Numbered from the stretch's first letter, positions 36,074 to 44,330 are shown. The stretch is DNA of 64,000 nucleotides from Anaerocolumna sp. MB42-C2 (GCF_030913705.1 NZ_CP133190.1:4985501-5049500); one strand, 5' to 3'. Program-made: numbers and translations. Notes: generated by a model not told the origin, from the sequence alone.

Positions 36074-36533
36074 AGAGGGCTGAATAGGCTTGAAATAAAG
36101 GGTTTCTAAGCATTGGAGTTTCCGAGAGATAATTTAAGTGGAGGTTCCGATGTTGGGATGCCCCTTTTTTTATGTTTGAGAGAACATATCCAAGTTCAGA
36201 AAATGGATAGGGTTGAGTTGACAGATTAGATATTGACATTTATGAATAGGGTTGAGGAGACAGCTTAGATGTTTCTTTAAGGGGTAATTTTCATAATAGT
36301 GCGGTTGATTTAAGAATTTTGGAAGTATGATACTCTATCCTCCTTTAATAAGGTGGGAAGGAGACTTTGTATTTTTAGTAAATGTGAATATAAAAAGGTC
36401 AAAGTAAATTATTTTGGTAAAATTTATGTTATTATTTTGGAAAGAAATGTGATAGAATAGATTAAATATATCACATTATAAGATTTTTTGAATAAAAAAG
36501 ATATTAAATGATTAAAACATACGGAGGTATAAT
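36074..36533. other. Intergenic region before the restriction system
   Basis: It holds a probable terminator of rlmD near 36095-36171 (AGCATTGGA can pair with TCCGATGTT, then CCCC and seven T). An imperfect direct repeat of about 30 bp follows (36203 and 36242, sharing ATAGGGTTGAG and GACAG). Last comes the palindromic promoter region of the restriction operon. No gene is evident. Confidence 0.5.
36446..36477. promoter_or_regulatory. Palindrome upstream of the restriction operon
   Basis: AATGTGATA (36446-36454) and TATCACATT (36469-36477) form a perfect 9-bp inverted repeat with a 14-bp spacer. A possible -10 TAGAAT overlaps the left arm. It is a candidate operator about 57 bp before the first gene. 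Confidence 0.5.
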
Positions 36534-37004
36534 ATGGCTAATATTTTTAAGGGAGTTGCCGTTAAATCACTAAGTTCGGTAGAAATTGATCATTGGCAAA
36601 GTAATCAACATGAATTTCATGGAGTTACCGCACTTAAACAAATTTTTGGATACCAAAGACAATACTTTAGGGGAGAATTCTATTATGTTGAAAATAGTGG
36701 AAATATTCTCAAAGATACTAATGTAGGCGAATTAACATGGTATGATGCAAGAGAGTATTCTGTAGATAGGTCTGAATATAGATTTTATTATACTGATAAT
36801 ATTGCGGTAAATAAGGCAAAGGTAGGAGATATTCTTGTTGTTGCATTATGCGATGATGGTACTATAAAGATTATAATAATTGAACAAGGTACTCAGTTTA
36901 TTGATGTATTGAAACATGCTTTAGGTTTAAATGCAATTGATGAAAAATATCATTTTGTTGAAAATCTAAATTTAGTTGAGGGAATTTCTGGACTATTTAG
37001 ATGA
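36534..37004 (+). CDS. Free-standing EcoRII-N-like DNA-recognition protein (putative)
   Basis: A 156-residue protein. The LSSVEIDHWQSNQHEFHGV stretch near residues 14-32 and the later ELTWYDAREY and EYRFYY motifs resemble the N-terminal effector or DNA-binding domain of EcoRII-like restriction enzymes (a B3-like pseudobarrel). The catalytic EcoRII-C half is absent. It is the first gene of a run with McrB-like and McrC-like genes, 30 bp before the McrB gene, so it may be the target-recognition part of that nuclease. The domain call is from recalled motif similarity and should be treated as tentative. Confidence 0.55.
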   Translation: MANIFKGVAVKSLSSVEIDHWQSNQHEFHGVTALKQIFGYQRQYFRGEFYYVENSGNILKDTNVGELTWYDAREYSVDRSEYRFYYTDNIAVNKAKVGDILVVALCDDGTIKIIIIEQGTQFIDVLKHALGLNAIDEKYHFVENLNLVEGISGLFR

Positions 37005-37034
37005 GTACTGATTAGATGAAATGGAGGAGAAGAT

Positions 37035-38741
37035 ATGTTAAATGATTTAAATCAGTTAGCACTATCATTACAACAGAAATATAAAGAGGAGTTTAATTCT
37101 AATGAAATTATTCTCTCGGATAATTTCAAGGAGGCATATGGAAGCTATTTAAGAAATAATTCACAAGATATAGCATATACAAAATACACTGCAACTATAA
37201 CATCCGCTGGAAATTTAAAAATGTATATTCCAAATCAGTGGTTTAGAGCAGCAGCATTTATGTGTCCATATATTACTGAACTGATTAGATATAAAAGTAT
37301 GGCAGAGAATGTAGTCACACCTTATAAGACTTCTGGCAAGGATAAAAAACAGTATTTTACAGAGATGAAGAATACAGAAGACCAAGAGGCTATTGAAGAA
37401 TTTGAAAGTTGGGCTTCAGAATATTTAGAAGAGAATAGCGATGATTTAGAGAATATAGAAACTGAAGTACAATATTTAACATCGTTTGTTACAGATTATG
37501 AGTGGTGGTTTGGAAGTAAAACTATTGACCGTGGAGATTACTATGTTTCACCTGTTTTGTCATTACTTGGTGTGGTTAATGCATCACAAAGCTATATAGC
37601 AGATATTAGTTACAATTTAGCATCAAACCATACACTAACATCTGTCGCAGAGGATATGCTTGATGCGGCAGTAGATAATGAAGAAACTTTAGTACCTGAA
37701 TTTGAATTTGATATGGGAATGGAGGTATTAAGAAAAAAAGGTGGAATTAACGAAATAGTATACGGAGCACCGGGTACTGGGAAAAGTAGATACTTAGCCG
37801 ATAAATATGGACAACCACCTTTGACTAGGAGGGTAGTTTTTCATTCGGAATACTCTTATTATGATTTTGTTGGAGTATATAAACCGGTGCCAGTATATAA
37901 AGATACAGAGGATAGTTTTAAAACTAATGATGGAGAAGTGTTTGTTAAGGGGGAACCATATATTGATTATCGTTTTATACCAGGACCATTTATACAAGTA
38001 TTAGTAGAAGCGTGGCTAGACCCTGAAAGAATGCATACTTTATTGATTGAAGAAATAAATCGAGCGGATTCCGCTGCGGTTTTTGGTGAGGTATTCCAAC
38101 TGTTGGATAGAGACATAGATGGTAGTAGTGAGTACACATTTCAACCCTCGGAAGACTTAAAAGCTTATTTAAATTCTATAGAAGGATTGCAAATTTATTT
38201 AAAAAATGGGGTTGCAATTCCATCAAATATGAATATTGTTGCAACTATGAATAGTGCCGACCAAGGTGTTAAGCCTATGGATTCTGCATTTAAGCGTAGA
38301 TGGAACTTTCATTATGTTAGAATAAATATCAAAGGCGCTGTTCATGAGAAAGCAGAAATACAATATGCTGGGCGTAAAGTTTATTGGGGGAGTTTAGTAG
38401 ATTTGATTAACCGGAAATTATCTGGAGGAACTTTGAGATTGGAAGAAGATAAGCTGATTGGTCCTTACTTTATTAAACCAGATGAGGTTGGTAAGAAACG
38501 TGCTATTGATAAGCTATTATTGTATCTCTGGGATGATGTATTACGTCATTCTCGTGATTCATTCTTTAATAGCAACATTGGATCATTTGCTGATTTGTCA
38601 GAGAAATTTGATACAGAAGATGTGCTTGATTTAATGCAGATACCAGAAAATATAGAATATCTTGAAGTTAAAGTAGGTATTGTGACAACTGAGGAAGAAG
38701 ATGAAGAGATAGAAGATGTTGAAGAAAGTGAAAACGTATAA
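37035..38741 (+). CDS. McrB-type AAA+ NTPase of a restriction system
   Basis: A 568-residue motor subunit. An N-terminal domain of about 230 residues precedes a McrB-like AAA+ domain: Walker A GAPGTGKS at 244-251, a Walker B-like EEINRADSAAVFGE, and the family signature ATMNSADQGVKPMDSAFKRR. McrB proteins form rings that hydrolyse GTP and drive the McrC nuclease. The C-terminus is very acidic (TTEEEDEEIEDVEESEN). It sits 14 bp before the McrC-like gene. Nucleotide preference cannot be read with certainty. Confidence 0.85.
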   Translation: MLNDLNQLALSLQQKYKEEFNSNEIILSDNFKEAYGSYLRNNSQDIAYTKYTATITSAGNLKMYIPNQWFRAAAFMCPYITELIRYKSMAENVVTPYKTSGKDKKQYFTEMKNTEDQEAIEEFESWASEYLEENSDDLENIETEVQYLTSFVTDYEWWFGSKTIDRGDYYVSPVLSLLGVVNASQSYIADISYNLASNHTLTSVAEDMLDAAVDNEETLVPEFEFDMGMEVLRKKGGINEIVYGAPGTGKSRYLADKYGQPPLTRRVVFHSEYSYYDFVGVYKPVPVYKDTEDSFKTNDGEVFVKGEPYIDYRFIPGPFIQVLVEAWLDPERMHTLLIEEINRADSAAVFGEVFQLLDRDIDGSSEYTFQPSEDLKAYLNSIEGLQIYLKNGVAIPSNMNIVATMNSADQGVKPMDSAFKRRWNFHYVRINIKGAVHEKAEIQYAGRKVYWGSLVDLINRKLSGGTLRLEEDKLIGPYFIKPDEVGKKRAIDKLLLYLWDDVLRHSRDSFFNSNIGSFADLSEKFDTEDVLDLMQIPENIEYLEVKVGIVTTEEEDEEIEDVEESENV

Positions 38742-38755
38742 AGGGGGAATGCTAT

Positions 38756-40042
38756 ATGCATATTGAACCAATTTGCCTTAATGACTCCCAATTTTACAGT
38801 ATAAATAGCTTTCCAACTATTTCAGACAAATTGTATACATACCCAGAGATATGTGTTGTATATGAGAAATCCTTTCAATTTAAATTCACAGGCATTTTAG
38901 TAATTAATGATATCCCAGTTATAGTTTTTCCAAAAAACTATAAGTTACCAATGGAATCTAAAGATATTATAGATCAAGCTGGTACGTTAATTCGCGTATT
39001 TTTACGATATAGAAATGAGCCAATACATGAACTTGATGAGAATACATATCTATTCGGAGATAAAAACAATAATAATTCAAGAATTACAACAGCTATTAGG
39101 ATTATGGAAGATTATAGAATGTATGGATATCTTCATCGAGAACTAGTTATCAGCTCCACTACAAGAAAAGGACGAATTGATTGGGCAGCAACAGTAAATA
39201 AGACAATCCCTACTGTAAATCACAACCGAGTAGTATATGATGCACCTATTATTAGATGCAGTATGGTGGATAATGAAAATATCGTTTATAAGTTACATCG
39301 TTATGTAATTTCGCAATGTATAAAAATGTGGGGATGGTTATTCGGTATTAATCTGTCAAATGAAATGGAATATGAAAAATTACCATGTCCAATAACGGAA
39401 GCAATATTTTCATTGAAAGCCGAATTAAGAAATGTATATGTGCAACGAGAGATTAATGTTATTAATATGCTTATATCATATCTGACAGCTGAGTCGGGAT
39501 GTGAAAAGAAATATAACAAGGAAATACTTGGAACACAGTATTTTAATATTATATGGGAATCAATTTGTGGATACTTATTTAATAATAAATATTCAGTGTT
39601 AAGTAGCCTAGTTCCACAACCGGAATGGGAGAGTAAAATTGTAAGTGGAAGAATTTCACAGCGTCCTGATGTATTTGCAGTTGATGAGAAACGGTTGTAT
39701 ATATTAGATGCAAAGTATTATAATTTTAAATTAAATCTGCCAGGTTGGCATGATGTTGTAAAACAATTGTTTTATAGACATACCGTAATTCTTAATCTGA
39801 GAAAAAAAAGGGGTATAAAGCTATTACCTAAAGATACAGAAGTAAAGAATGCCTTTTTATTTCCAGGAGATGAAGATGAAGTACTCCAGTATATTGGGCG
39901 AGTTTTTGTTAACGAAATAGATGATTTAGGCGAAGTAAAAGCATTTGCTATAAATCAGAAAATGGCTATGCAGACTTATGCATATAGAGATAATGATAAT
40001 TATCGAAAACAGTTATTGAAAGAATTAGGTAAAAATGTATGA
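38756..40042 (+). CDS. McrC/LlaJI-type restriction endonuclease subunit
   Basis: A 428-residue protein that would cleave DNA when activated by the McrB-like ring. The C-terminal half contains a PD-(D/E)XK nuclease core: Asp in RPDVFAVD and the D-x-K of ILDAKYY near residue 318. The N-terminal half resembles the McrC/LlaJI family. AAGGGGGA precedes the ATG. Together with a cytosine methyltransferase gene downstream, it looks more like LlaJI (restriction with a protective methylase) than modification-dependent McrBC, which has none. Confidence 0.78.
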   Translation: MHIEPICLNDSQFYSINSFPTISDKLYTYPEICVVYEKSFQFKFTGILVINDIPVIVFPKNYKLPMESKDIIDQAGTLIRVFLRYRNEPIHELDENTYLFGDKNNNNSRITTAIRIMEDYRMYGYLHRELVISSTTRKGRIDWAATVNKTIPTVNHNRVVYDAPIIRCSMVDNENIVYKLHRYVISQCIKMWGWLFGINLSNEMEYEKLPCPITEAIFSLKAELRNVYVQREINVINMLISYLTAESGCEKKYNKEILGTQYFNIIWESICGYLFNNKYSVLSSLVPQPEWESKIVSGRISQRPDVFAVDEKRLYILDAKYYNFKLNLPGWHDVVKQLFYRHTVILNLRKKRGIKLLPKDTEVKNAFLFPGDEDEVLQYIGRVFVNEIDDLGEVKAFAINQKMAMQTYAYRDNDNYRKQLLKELGKNV

Positions 40043-40049
40043 TGAATTG

Positions 40050-40077
40050 GGATGTTTCTGATTAGAAACATCCTTTT
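40050..40077 (+). terminator. Terminator of the restriction genes
   Basis: A perfect 10-bp stem GGATGTTTCT / AGAAACATCC with loop GATT, followed by TTTT. It separates restriction and methylase transcription. Confidence 0.85.
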
Positions 40078-40082
40078 AACTG

Positions 40083-40111
40083 TTTACATTTGTAGCAAAA
40101 TGTGTTAATAT
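40083..40111 (+). promoter_or_regulatory. Methyltransferase promoter with an internal palindrome
   Basis: TTTACA (40083-40088) and TAATAT (40106-40111) with 17 bp between. ACATTT (40086-40091) and AAATGT (40098-40103) form an inverted repeat inside the spacer, a good place for self-repression by the HTH of the methylase. Confidence 0.6.
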
Positions 40112-40145
40112 TAGGACATAATGACCTGAAAAGCGGAGGACAGTA

Positions 40146-41294
40146 ATGAGTACAAATGTAATGATTAAAGAAAAGAGAAGTACGTTAGGATTAACCCAGA
40201 AAGACTTTGCAGACGCCTTAGGAATGGGAAGAAATGGTGAACGTACTTTACGTAGATGGGAAAATGGTGAGTCCTCTCCTTCAAATTTAGAAATGGAACA
40301 TATTATGCAATTTGCAAGCAAAACACCATATATAAACATGAATAAGCAAAAATTTAAATTTATTGACCTATTTGCTGGAATTGGTGGTATTAGAATACCT
40401 TTTCAGGAATTGGGGGGGAAATGTGTATTTACCTCAGAGTGGGACAAATTCGCGCAGAAAACATATCGGTTAAATTTTGGAGAAGAGCCCAAAGGAGATA
40501 TTACGCAAATAGATGCAAGCACAATACCAGATTTTGACATTCTTTTAGCGGGCTTTCCATGTCAACCTTTTTCACAGGCCGGATTAAGAAAAGGATTTGC
40601 AGATACAAGAGGAACATTGTTTTTTGAGATTGAAAGAATTATTTGTGAAAAGAGGCCAAAGGCATTTTTACTTGAAAATGTTAAGCAGTTGAGAGGACAT
40701 GATAAAGGAAGGACACTTCAAGTAATAATACAGCATTTACATGATTTGGACTATTTTGTTGATTACGATGTGCTAAAAGCCGCAGATTATGGCGTGCATC
40801 AAAATAGAGAGAGAATTTATATTGTTGGGTTTGATAAAAAACAAGTTAATATTGATGAAAATTATGAATTTCCTTATCCGAAGCCGACGTATCAACCAAC
40901 TAGATTAGGCGATATTTTAGAACTTGATGTAGATGAAAAATACACTATAAGTGATCGCTTGTGGGAAGGTCATCTCAGAAGAAAAAGAGAGCATCAAGAA
41001 AAGGGAAATGGTTTTGGGTTTTCAATTTATAATGCGGAATCTTCGCATACAAATACTATCAGTGCTAGATATTATAAAGATGGAAGTGAAATTCTAATTG
41101 ATCAAGGAGAAGGTCATAATCCAAGAAAACTTACGCCAAGAGAATGTGCACGATTGCAAGGATTTCCTGAAAGCTTTATTATTCCAGTTTCTGATACACA
41201 AGCATATAAGCAATTTGGAAATTCTGTTGCAGTTCCAGTGGTTAGGGCTGTGGCAAAGCAATTAATTAACGAATTAAATAGATTAGAGAAATAA
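40146..41294 (+). CDS. HTH-fused DNA (cytosine-5) methyltransferase
   Basis: A 382-residue protein. Residues 1-58 are an XRE-type helix-turn-helix (LGLTQKDFADALGM, RTLRRWENGESSPS). The C5-methylase motifs follow: I DLFAGIGGIRIPF, IV GFPCQPFSQAG with the catalytic Cys139, VI LENVKQL, VIII QNRERIYIVGF, IX RECARLQGFP and X QFGNSVAVPV. It would protect host DNA from the McrBC-like nuclease. HTH-bearing C5 methylases such as M.EcoRII and M.SsoII repress their own promoters; a palindrome in this promoter fits that. The recognition sequence is unknown. Confidence 0.9.
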   Translation: MSTNVMIKEKRSTLGLTQKDFADALGMGRNGERTLRRWENGESSPSNLEMEHIMQFASKTPYINMNKQKFKFIDLFAGIGGIRIPFQELGGKCVFTSEWDKFAQKTYRLNFGEEPKGDITQIDASTIPDFDILLAGFPCQPFSQAGLRKGFADTRGTLFFEIERIICEKRPKAFLLENVKQLRGHDKGRTLQVIIQHLHDLDYFVDYDVLKAADYGVHQNRERIYIVGFDKKQVNIDENYEFPYPKPTYQPTRLGDILELDVDEKYTISDRLWEGHLRRKREHQEKGNGFGFSIYNAESSHTNTISARYYKDGSEILIDQGEGHNPRKLTPRECARLQGFPESFIIPVSDTQAYKQFGNSVAVPVVRAVAKQLINELNRLEK

Positions 41295-41296
41295 AT

Positions 41297-41327
41297 AAAA
41301 TGCGAGTGGTCTAATCACTCGCATTTT
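41297..41327. terminator. Bidirectional terminator
   Basis: AAAATGCGAGTG and CACTCGCATTTT form a perfect 12-bp stem with loop GTCTAAT; it has T or A runs on both strands and lies between convergent genes. Confidence 0.85.
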
Positions 41328-41381
41328 ATTGTATTGATGATAAAATTAACAACCTGCTATGCAGGTGCGTCCATAGCAACT

Positions 41382-41600
41382 TTATTCAAATAAATCATCC
41401 ATCAATTTCTGTATCCGCTCTTTTCGCTTCATAGTTTCATCAGAATCTAGATTTATTATTCCAGAGTCATCAACCAAGAGGCAGTCCCCCTCTTGTGCAT
41501 TACTCGGAATCAGATTTTTATCAATATTTATCATGGTACGGTCGCTTTGCTCACAGACGGCAAACTGTCCCTCAAATCTGTCTATTATCAAACGTTTCAT
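41382..41600 (-). CDS. DUF3006 protein
   Basis: A 72-residue protein matching DUF3006 (KRLIIDRFEGQFAVCE, then INIDKNLIPSNAQEGD). The ATG at 41600 follows AGGAG; a longer frame would reach into the metallo-beta-lactamase gene. DUF3006 genes are often found next to secreted ComEC-like metallo-beta-lactamase genes, as here, and probably share a transcript with them. Function unknown. Confidence 0.75.
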   Translation of the reverse strand: MKRLIIDRFEGQFAVCEQSDRTMINIDKNLIPSNAQEGDCLLVDDSGIINLDSDETMKRKERIQKLMDDLFE

Positions 41601-41607
41601 GATTCTC

Positions 41608-42648
41608 CTATTCTGGGGGATGGCACTTTTTACAAGGTTCATATCCCTTTGCCTTTGCTTTTTTCAAGGTTGTTTTTATTTTACTTTGTATTAACATAGA
41701 ACATGTGGATTTATGATATTTGGTCCCAGTCTCTGTAATATATACGATGGTATCTTTATTACTTGTTGAGGAATCTTTGTTGCTAGTCAATTTAGTAGCG
41801 GTTGCATTAAATGTGATCTTTGTACCGGTACTGGTAGCAACTATTGTGCCATTCTCATCGGTGCGGTATGCCGTGATTTTATTGTCTGCAAGTAAGCTTA
41901 GGGTATTTGTTCCAGGATGGCCGTAACTGTTCTTACCGACAGAGATTACTGCATATTTTGGACTCACAGTCTTGAGTAAGTCTGCAGTAGTACTTGTATC
42001 AGAGCCATGATGTCCGCACATGTATACATCAGCTTTAAGATCAATTTTATTTTTCAGAATATCACCAATTGCTTCAGTCTCATTATCACCGATGAATATG
42101 AATGAATTCTTTCCGTTTGTTAATTTTAATCCAACGGAATAGTTATTCAAATTATCACCGTAATCATCACTGTTCGGTGCGATGATAGTGAATTTGGCTT
42201 TACCGATCGTATATTTTGTTCCTACAACAGGCTTCGTTATTTTTAACCCTTTATTCTTGATAGCCACTAATAAATCTTCATAGGTTTCGGTGGTGTTTGA
42301 TATGGCCGGTGCTATAACTTTACCTATGTCAAAAGTTTTAATGACATCGTCCATACCACCGATGTGGTCGGCATGGGGATGTGTGCAGATCACATAATCA
42401 AGTTTCTTTATCTTCTTATCTTTTAAATAGTCTACAATGTCATCACCGCCACCATTATTTCCAGCATCAATTAACATGGATTTTCCATTGGACTGAATAA
42501 GAACACAGTCGGATTCTCCAACATCAATATAGTTAACATACATTTTGTAGTACTTGGTTGCTGCGTTAACCTGCTGAACACCGGAAATCGAAACCAGAAA
42601 AGTGATTACTAATAAATAACACAATATTCGTTTTATTTGAATTTTCAT
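41608..42648 (-). CDS. Secreted ComEC-like metallo-beta-lactamase-fold protein
   Basis: A 346-residue exported protein with an N-terminal signal peptide (hydrophobic stretch at residues 9-25, then VNA). The metallo-beta-lactamase motif HPHADHIGG is near residue 90, and further ligands lie in CGHHGSDTST. This is the fold of the ComEC nuclease domain. A C-terminal tail (YHKSTC, CKKCHPP) resembles the small Ada-like metal-binding motif. It probably hydrolyses DNA or another phosphodiester outside the cell. The DUF3006 gene begins 7 bp downstream of its stop. Confidence 0.84.
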   Translation of the reverse strand: MKIQIKRILCYLLVITFLVSISGVQQVNAATKYYKMYVNYIDVGESDCVLIQSNGKSMLIDAGNNGGGDDIVDYLKDKKIKKLDYVICTHPHADHIGGMDDVIKTFDIGKVIAPAISNTTETYEDLLVAIKNKGLKITKPVVGTKYTIGKAKFTIIAPNSDDYGDNLNNYSVGLKLTNGKNSFIFIGDNETEAIGDILKNKIDLKADVYMCGHHGSDTSTTADLLKTVSPKYAVISVGKNSYGHPGTNTLSLLADNKITAYRTDENGTIVATSTGTKITFNATATKLTSNKDSSTSNKDTIVYITETGTKYHKSTCSMLIQSKIKTTLKKAKAKGYEPCKKCHPPE

Positions 42649-42765
42649 TGCTTTCGCTCCTTCTGAGATATTTCTAATACGATTATAAAATTTTATAGAA
42701 CTAAAGTAAACATAATTATATCAGTTTGTTGATAACGGATATGGTAATTAATTACATGTTAAATA

Positions 42766-42814
42766 TTGACAAGCGTATTTTCAAGTGGTAAAATGTAAGC
42801 ATGAAAGCTTACAT
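42766..42814 (+). promoter_or_regulatory. Promoter and operator of the prophage XRE gene
   Basis: TTGACA (42766-42771) and TAAAAT (42789-42794) with 17 bp between. ATGTAAGC (42793-42800) and GCTTACAT (42807-42814) form a perfect 8-bp inverted repeat over the start site, a likely autoregulatory operator. Confidence 0.7.
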
Positions 42815-42839
42815 TTTATGTAAAAGGCGGATTAAATAC

Positions 42840-43250
42840 ATGATGAATATATTAGTGCCAGACGAATGCTATAATTCGTTTGGAGAATATGTAAAAGCAC
42901 GCAGAGAGGCGCTTGGCAAGTCGATACGTGGACTTGCTTTGGAACTGGATATGACACCGGCATATCTGAGCGATATTGAAAAGGGAAACCGCTATGCACC
43001 GGAGAAATATCTCGAAAAGATGACCGAGGTATTGTGTATCGAAGGGGACGATTCCTATTACTTTTATGATCTTGCAGGTAAAAGCAGAAATAATATTTAT
43101 CCGGATTTGGTAGATTATATAGGAAAGACGGAGATTGCTCGTGTGGCATTACGAAAGGCACGGGATCTGAATATCTCAAATACTCAGTGGCAGGATTTTA
43201 TTGATCAGATTTGTGGTATAAAGAAGATGCAAGAGGAGGGGTGCCATTGA
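42840..43250 (+). CDS. XRE-family repressor-like protein (probable prophage regulator)
   Basis: A protein of 136 residues with an N-terminal helix-turn-helix (FGEYVKARREALGKSIRGLA, MTPAYLSDIEKG). The start ATGATG at 42840 is preceded by AAAGGCGG; an ATG at 42801 lies inside the operator and lacks a ribosome site. Size and arrangement resemble ImmR-type regulators, which are usually followed by an ImmA protease gene; here only about ten such codons follow. I take it as the left-most recognisable prophage gene. Confidence 0.75.
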   Translation: MMNILVPDECYNSFGEYVKARREALGKSIRGLALELDMTPAYLSDIEKGNRYAPEKYLEKMTEVLCIEGDDSYYFYDLAGKSRNNIYPDLVDYIGKTEIARVALRKARDLNISNTQWQDFIDQICGIKKMQEEGCH

Positions 43251-43285
43251 ATTACCAGCCAATGACAAAAGCTAAAGGATAATTA
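43247..43285 (+). pseudogene. Possible remnant of an ImmA/IrrE-type gene
   Basis: Right after the XRE stop, a TTG-started frame reads about eleven codons (LNYQPMTKAKG) and then stops. That is similar to the usual first residues of ImmA/IrrE proteases that follow ImmR-type regulators. The rest of such a gene is missing. The match is short, so this is a weak call. Confidence 0.25.
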
Positions 43286-43395
43286 CTATACAGATATAAA
43301 AGTCAGATTACGCAGGATGAAAGTGTCCTGCTATTTTATTCTCATGGTGTTAACAAACTTGCTTACATAGGGACTACTAAAAGGAGAGATTGTAA

Positions 43396-43578
43396 ATGCA
43401 TGATACAAAGTTTCCTATTGTAATAACCTGCCCCTGGTGTGGGACAGGAAAGACATTTGCAGATAAGCCGGCTGACATTAAGGTATCATGCCGGTGCCAT
43501 GAATGTGGTAAGATATATCATATTAATTTTAATACCCAGAGGGCAGTGAAAGCAAAAGCAAATTCCAAAAATAAATAA
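43396..43578 (+). CDS. Small zinc-ribbon protein
   Basis: A 60-residue protein with two Cys pairs, CPWC (residues 12-15) and CHEC (about 34-37), plus a nearby CRC, spaced like a zinc ribbon, and a basic C-terminal tail. AAAGGAG precedes the ATG. It lies in the early prophage region behind the repressor. It may bind nucleic acid or a polymerase; function unknown. Confidence 0.65.
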   Translation: MHDTKFPIVITCPWCGTGKTFADKPADIKVSCRCHECGKIYHINFNTQRAVKAKANSKNK

Positions 43579-43610
43579 TAGAGCAAGAATTACCGACTGA
43601 GTCAATAGGG

Positions 43611-43743
43611 GCATATATCGCCTGGTACAACCTTCTGCGCAAGGACGCCGCTCACGATTCTCCCGTAGAATATGCGATATAGAAGCCACCACCTAAGACC
43701 GGGGTAACGCTGGAAACAGTGTTGCCTAGGTCTTATTTTTTTG
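43611..43743 (+). promoter_or_regulatory. Structured leader ending in a strong terminator
   Basis: TATATCGC (about 43614-43621) can pair with GCGATATA (about 43674-43681), closing a GC-rich stretch. A long hairpin then forms at about 43697-43736 (AAGACC with GGTCTT, and inner GGTAAC with GTTGCC), followed by a T run (43737-43742). It lies between the zinc-ribbon gene and the sigma-like gene, and may be an attenuator or a small RNA. No known family is recognised. Confidence 0.5.
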
Positions 43744-43805
43744 CGCCTTTTTTCAGGTATCTCCTGTTTCCGGCTTGTCCGGCAGCAAAGAAAGGAGATA
43801 CCAGT

Positions 43806-44249
43806 ATGAAAATCAGGTACACATCTGTAACAGGACAAACTCATGAAATTGAGGTTTCAGAGGAGTGGGGAGAAATCATCCTTGAACTTGACCGGAAGGA
43901 ATATAATGTCAACCGGAAAGAAACCCGCCGTCATACTTCAATGGACGGTTATGACTATATCGATGGACAAGCAGATACCAATCCTCACTTATCACGTGAT
44001 GCTTTTGAATTTAGAAACAGTATCTGCTCTGAAAGTGCGGAAATAGCCGCTGACTTAGAGAGCAAATACACAAGGCAGCATATCCGGAATATGGTGGACA
44101 GGCTGAAGCCGAAGCAGAGGGAACTTATCACAGCCATTTATTATAACGGAGTATCTGTAAATGACTATGCAAAACAGGAGGGAGTGGACCACTCCGCCAT
44201 ATCTCACCGATTACATACAGCTTATAAAGCTTTGAAAAAACTTTTATAA
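43806..44249 (+). CDS. Phage sigma-70-like region 4 protein
   Basis: A 147-residue protein. The C-terminal half has a sigma region 4-like helix-turn-helix (LKPKQRELITAIYYNGVSV, NDYAKQEGVDHSAISHR, HTAYKALKKLL). The N-terminal half is hydrophilic and has no clear domain. The ATG at 43806 follows AAAGGAG; upstream in-frame codons fall inside the terminator hairpin. Such proteins are common in the early region of Firmicutes prophages and may direct transcription of phage genes. Confidence 0.7.
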   Translation: MKIRYTSVTGQTHEIEVSEEWGEIILELDRKEYNVNRKETRRHTSMDGYDYIDGQADTNPHLSRDAFEFRNSICSESAEIAADLESKYTRQHIRNMVDRLKPKQRELITAIYYNGVSVNDYAKQEGVDHSAISHRLHTAYKALKKLL

Positions 44250-44330
44250 ATATCCTCACATCCTTTTCAGACCGTGGCTTTTTAATGAAGGCACATATGA
44301 AATGAAGCCTTTGGAAAGGAAGGTACACAT

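Noticed and set aside
36534..40042. The McrB/McrC pair as a classic modification-dependent (type IV) McrBC system
   Set aside because: A cytosine-5 methylase follows directly with its own regulated promoter, which fits protective modification and would be self-damaging with a methyl-cutting enzyme of the same site.
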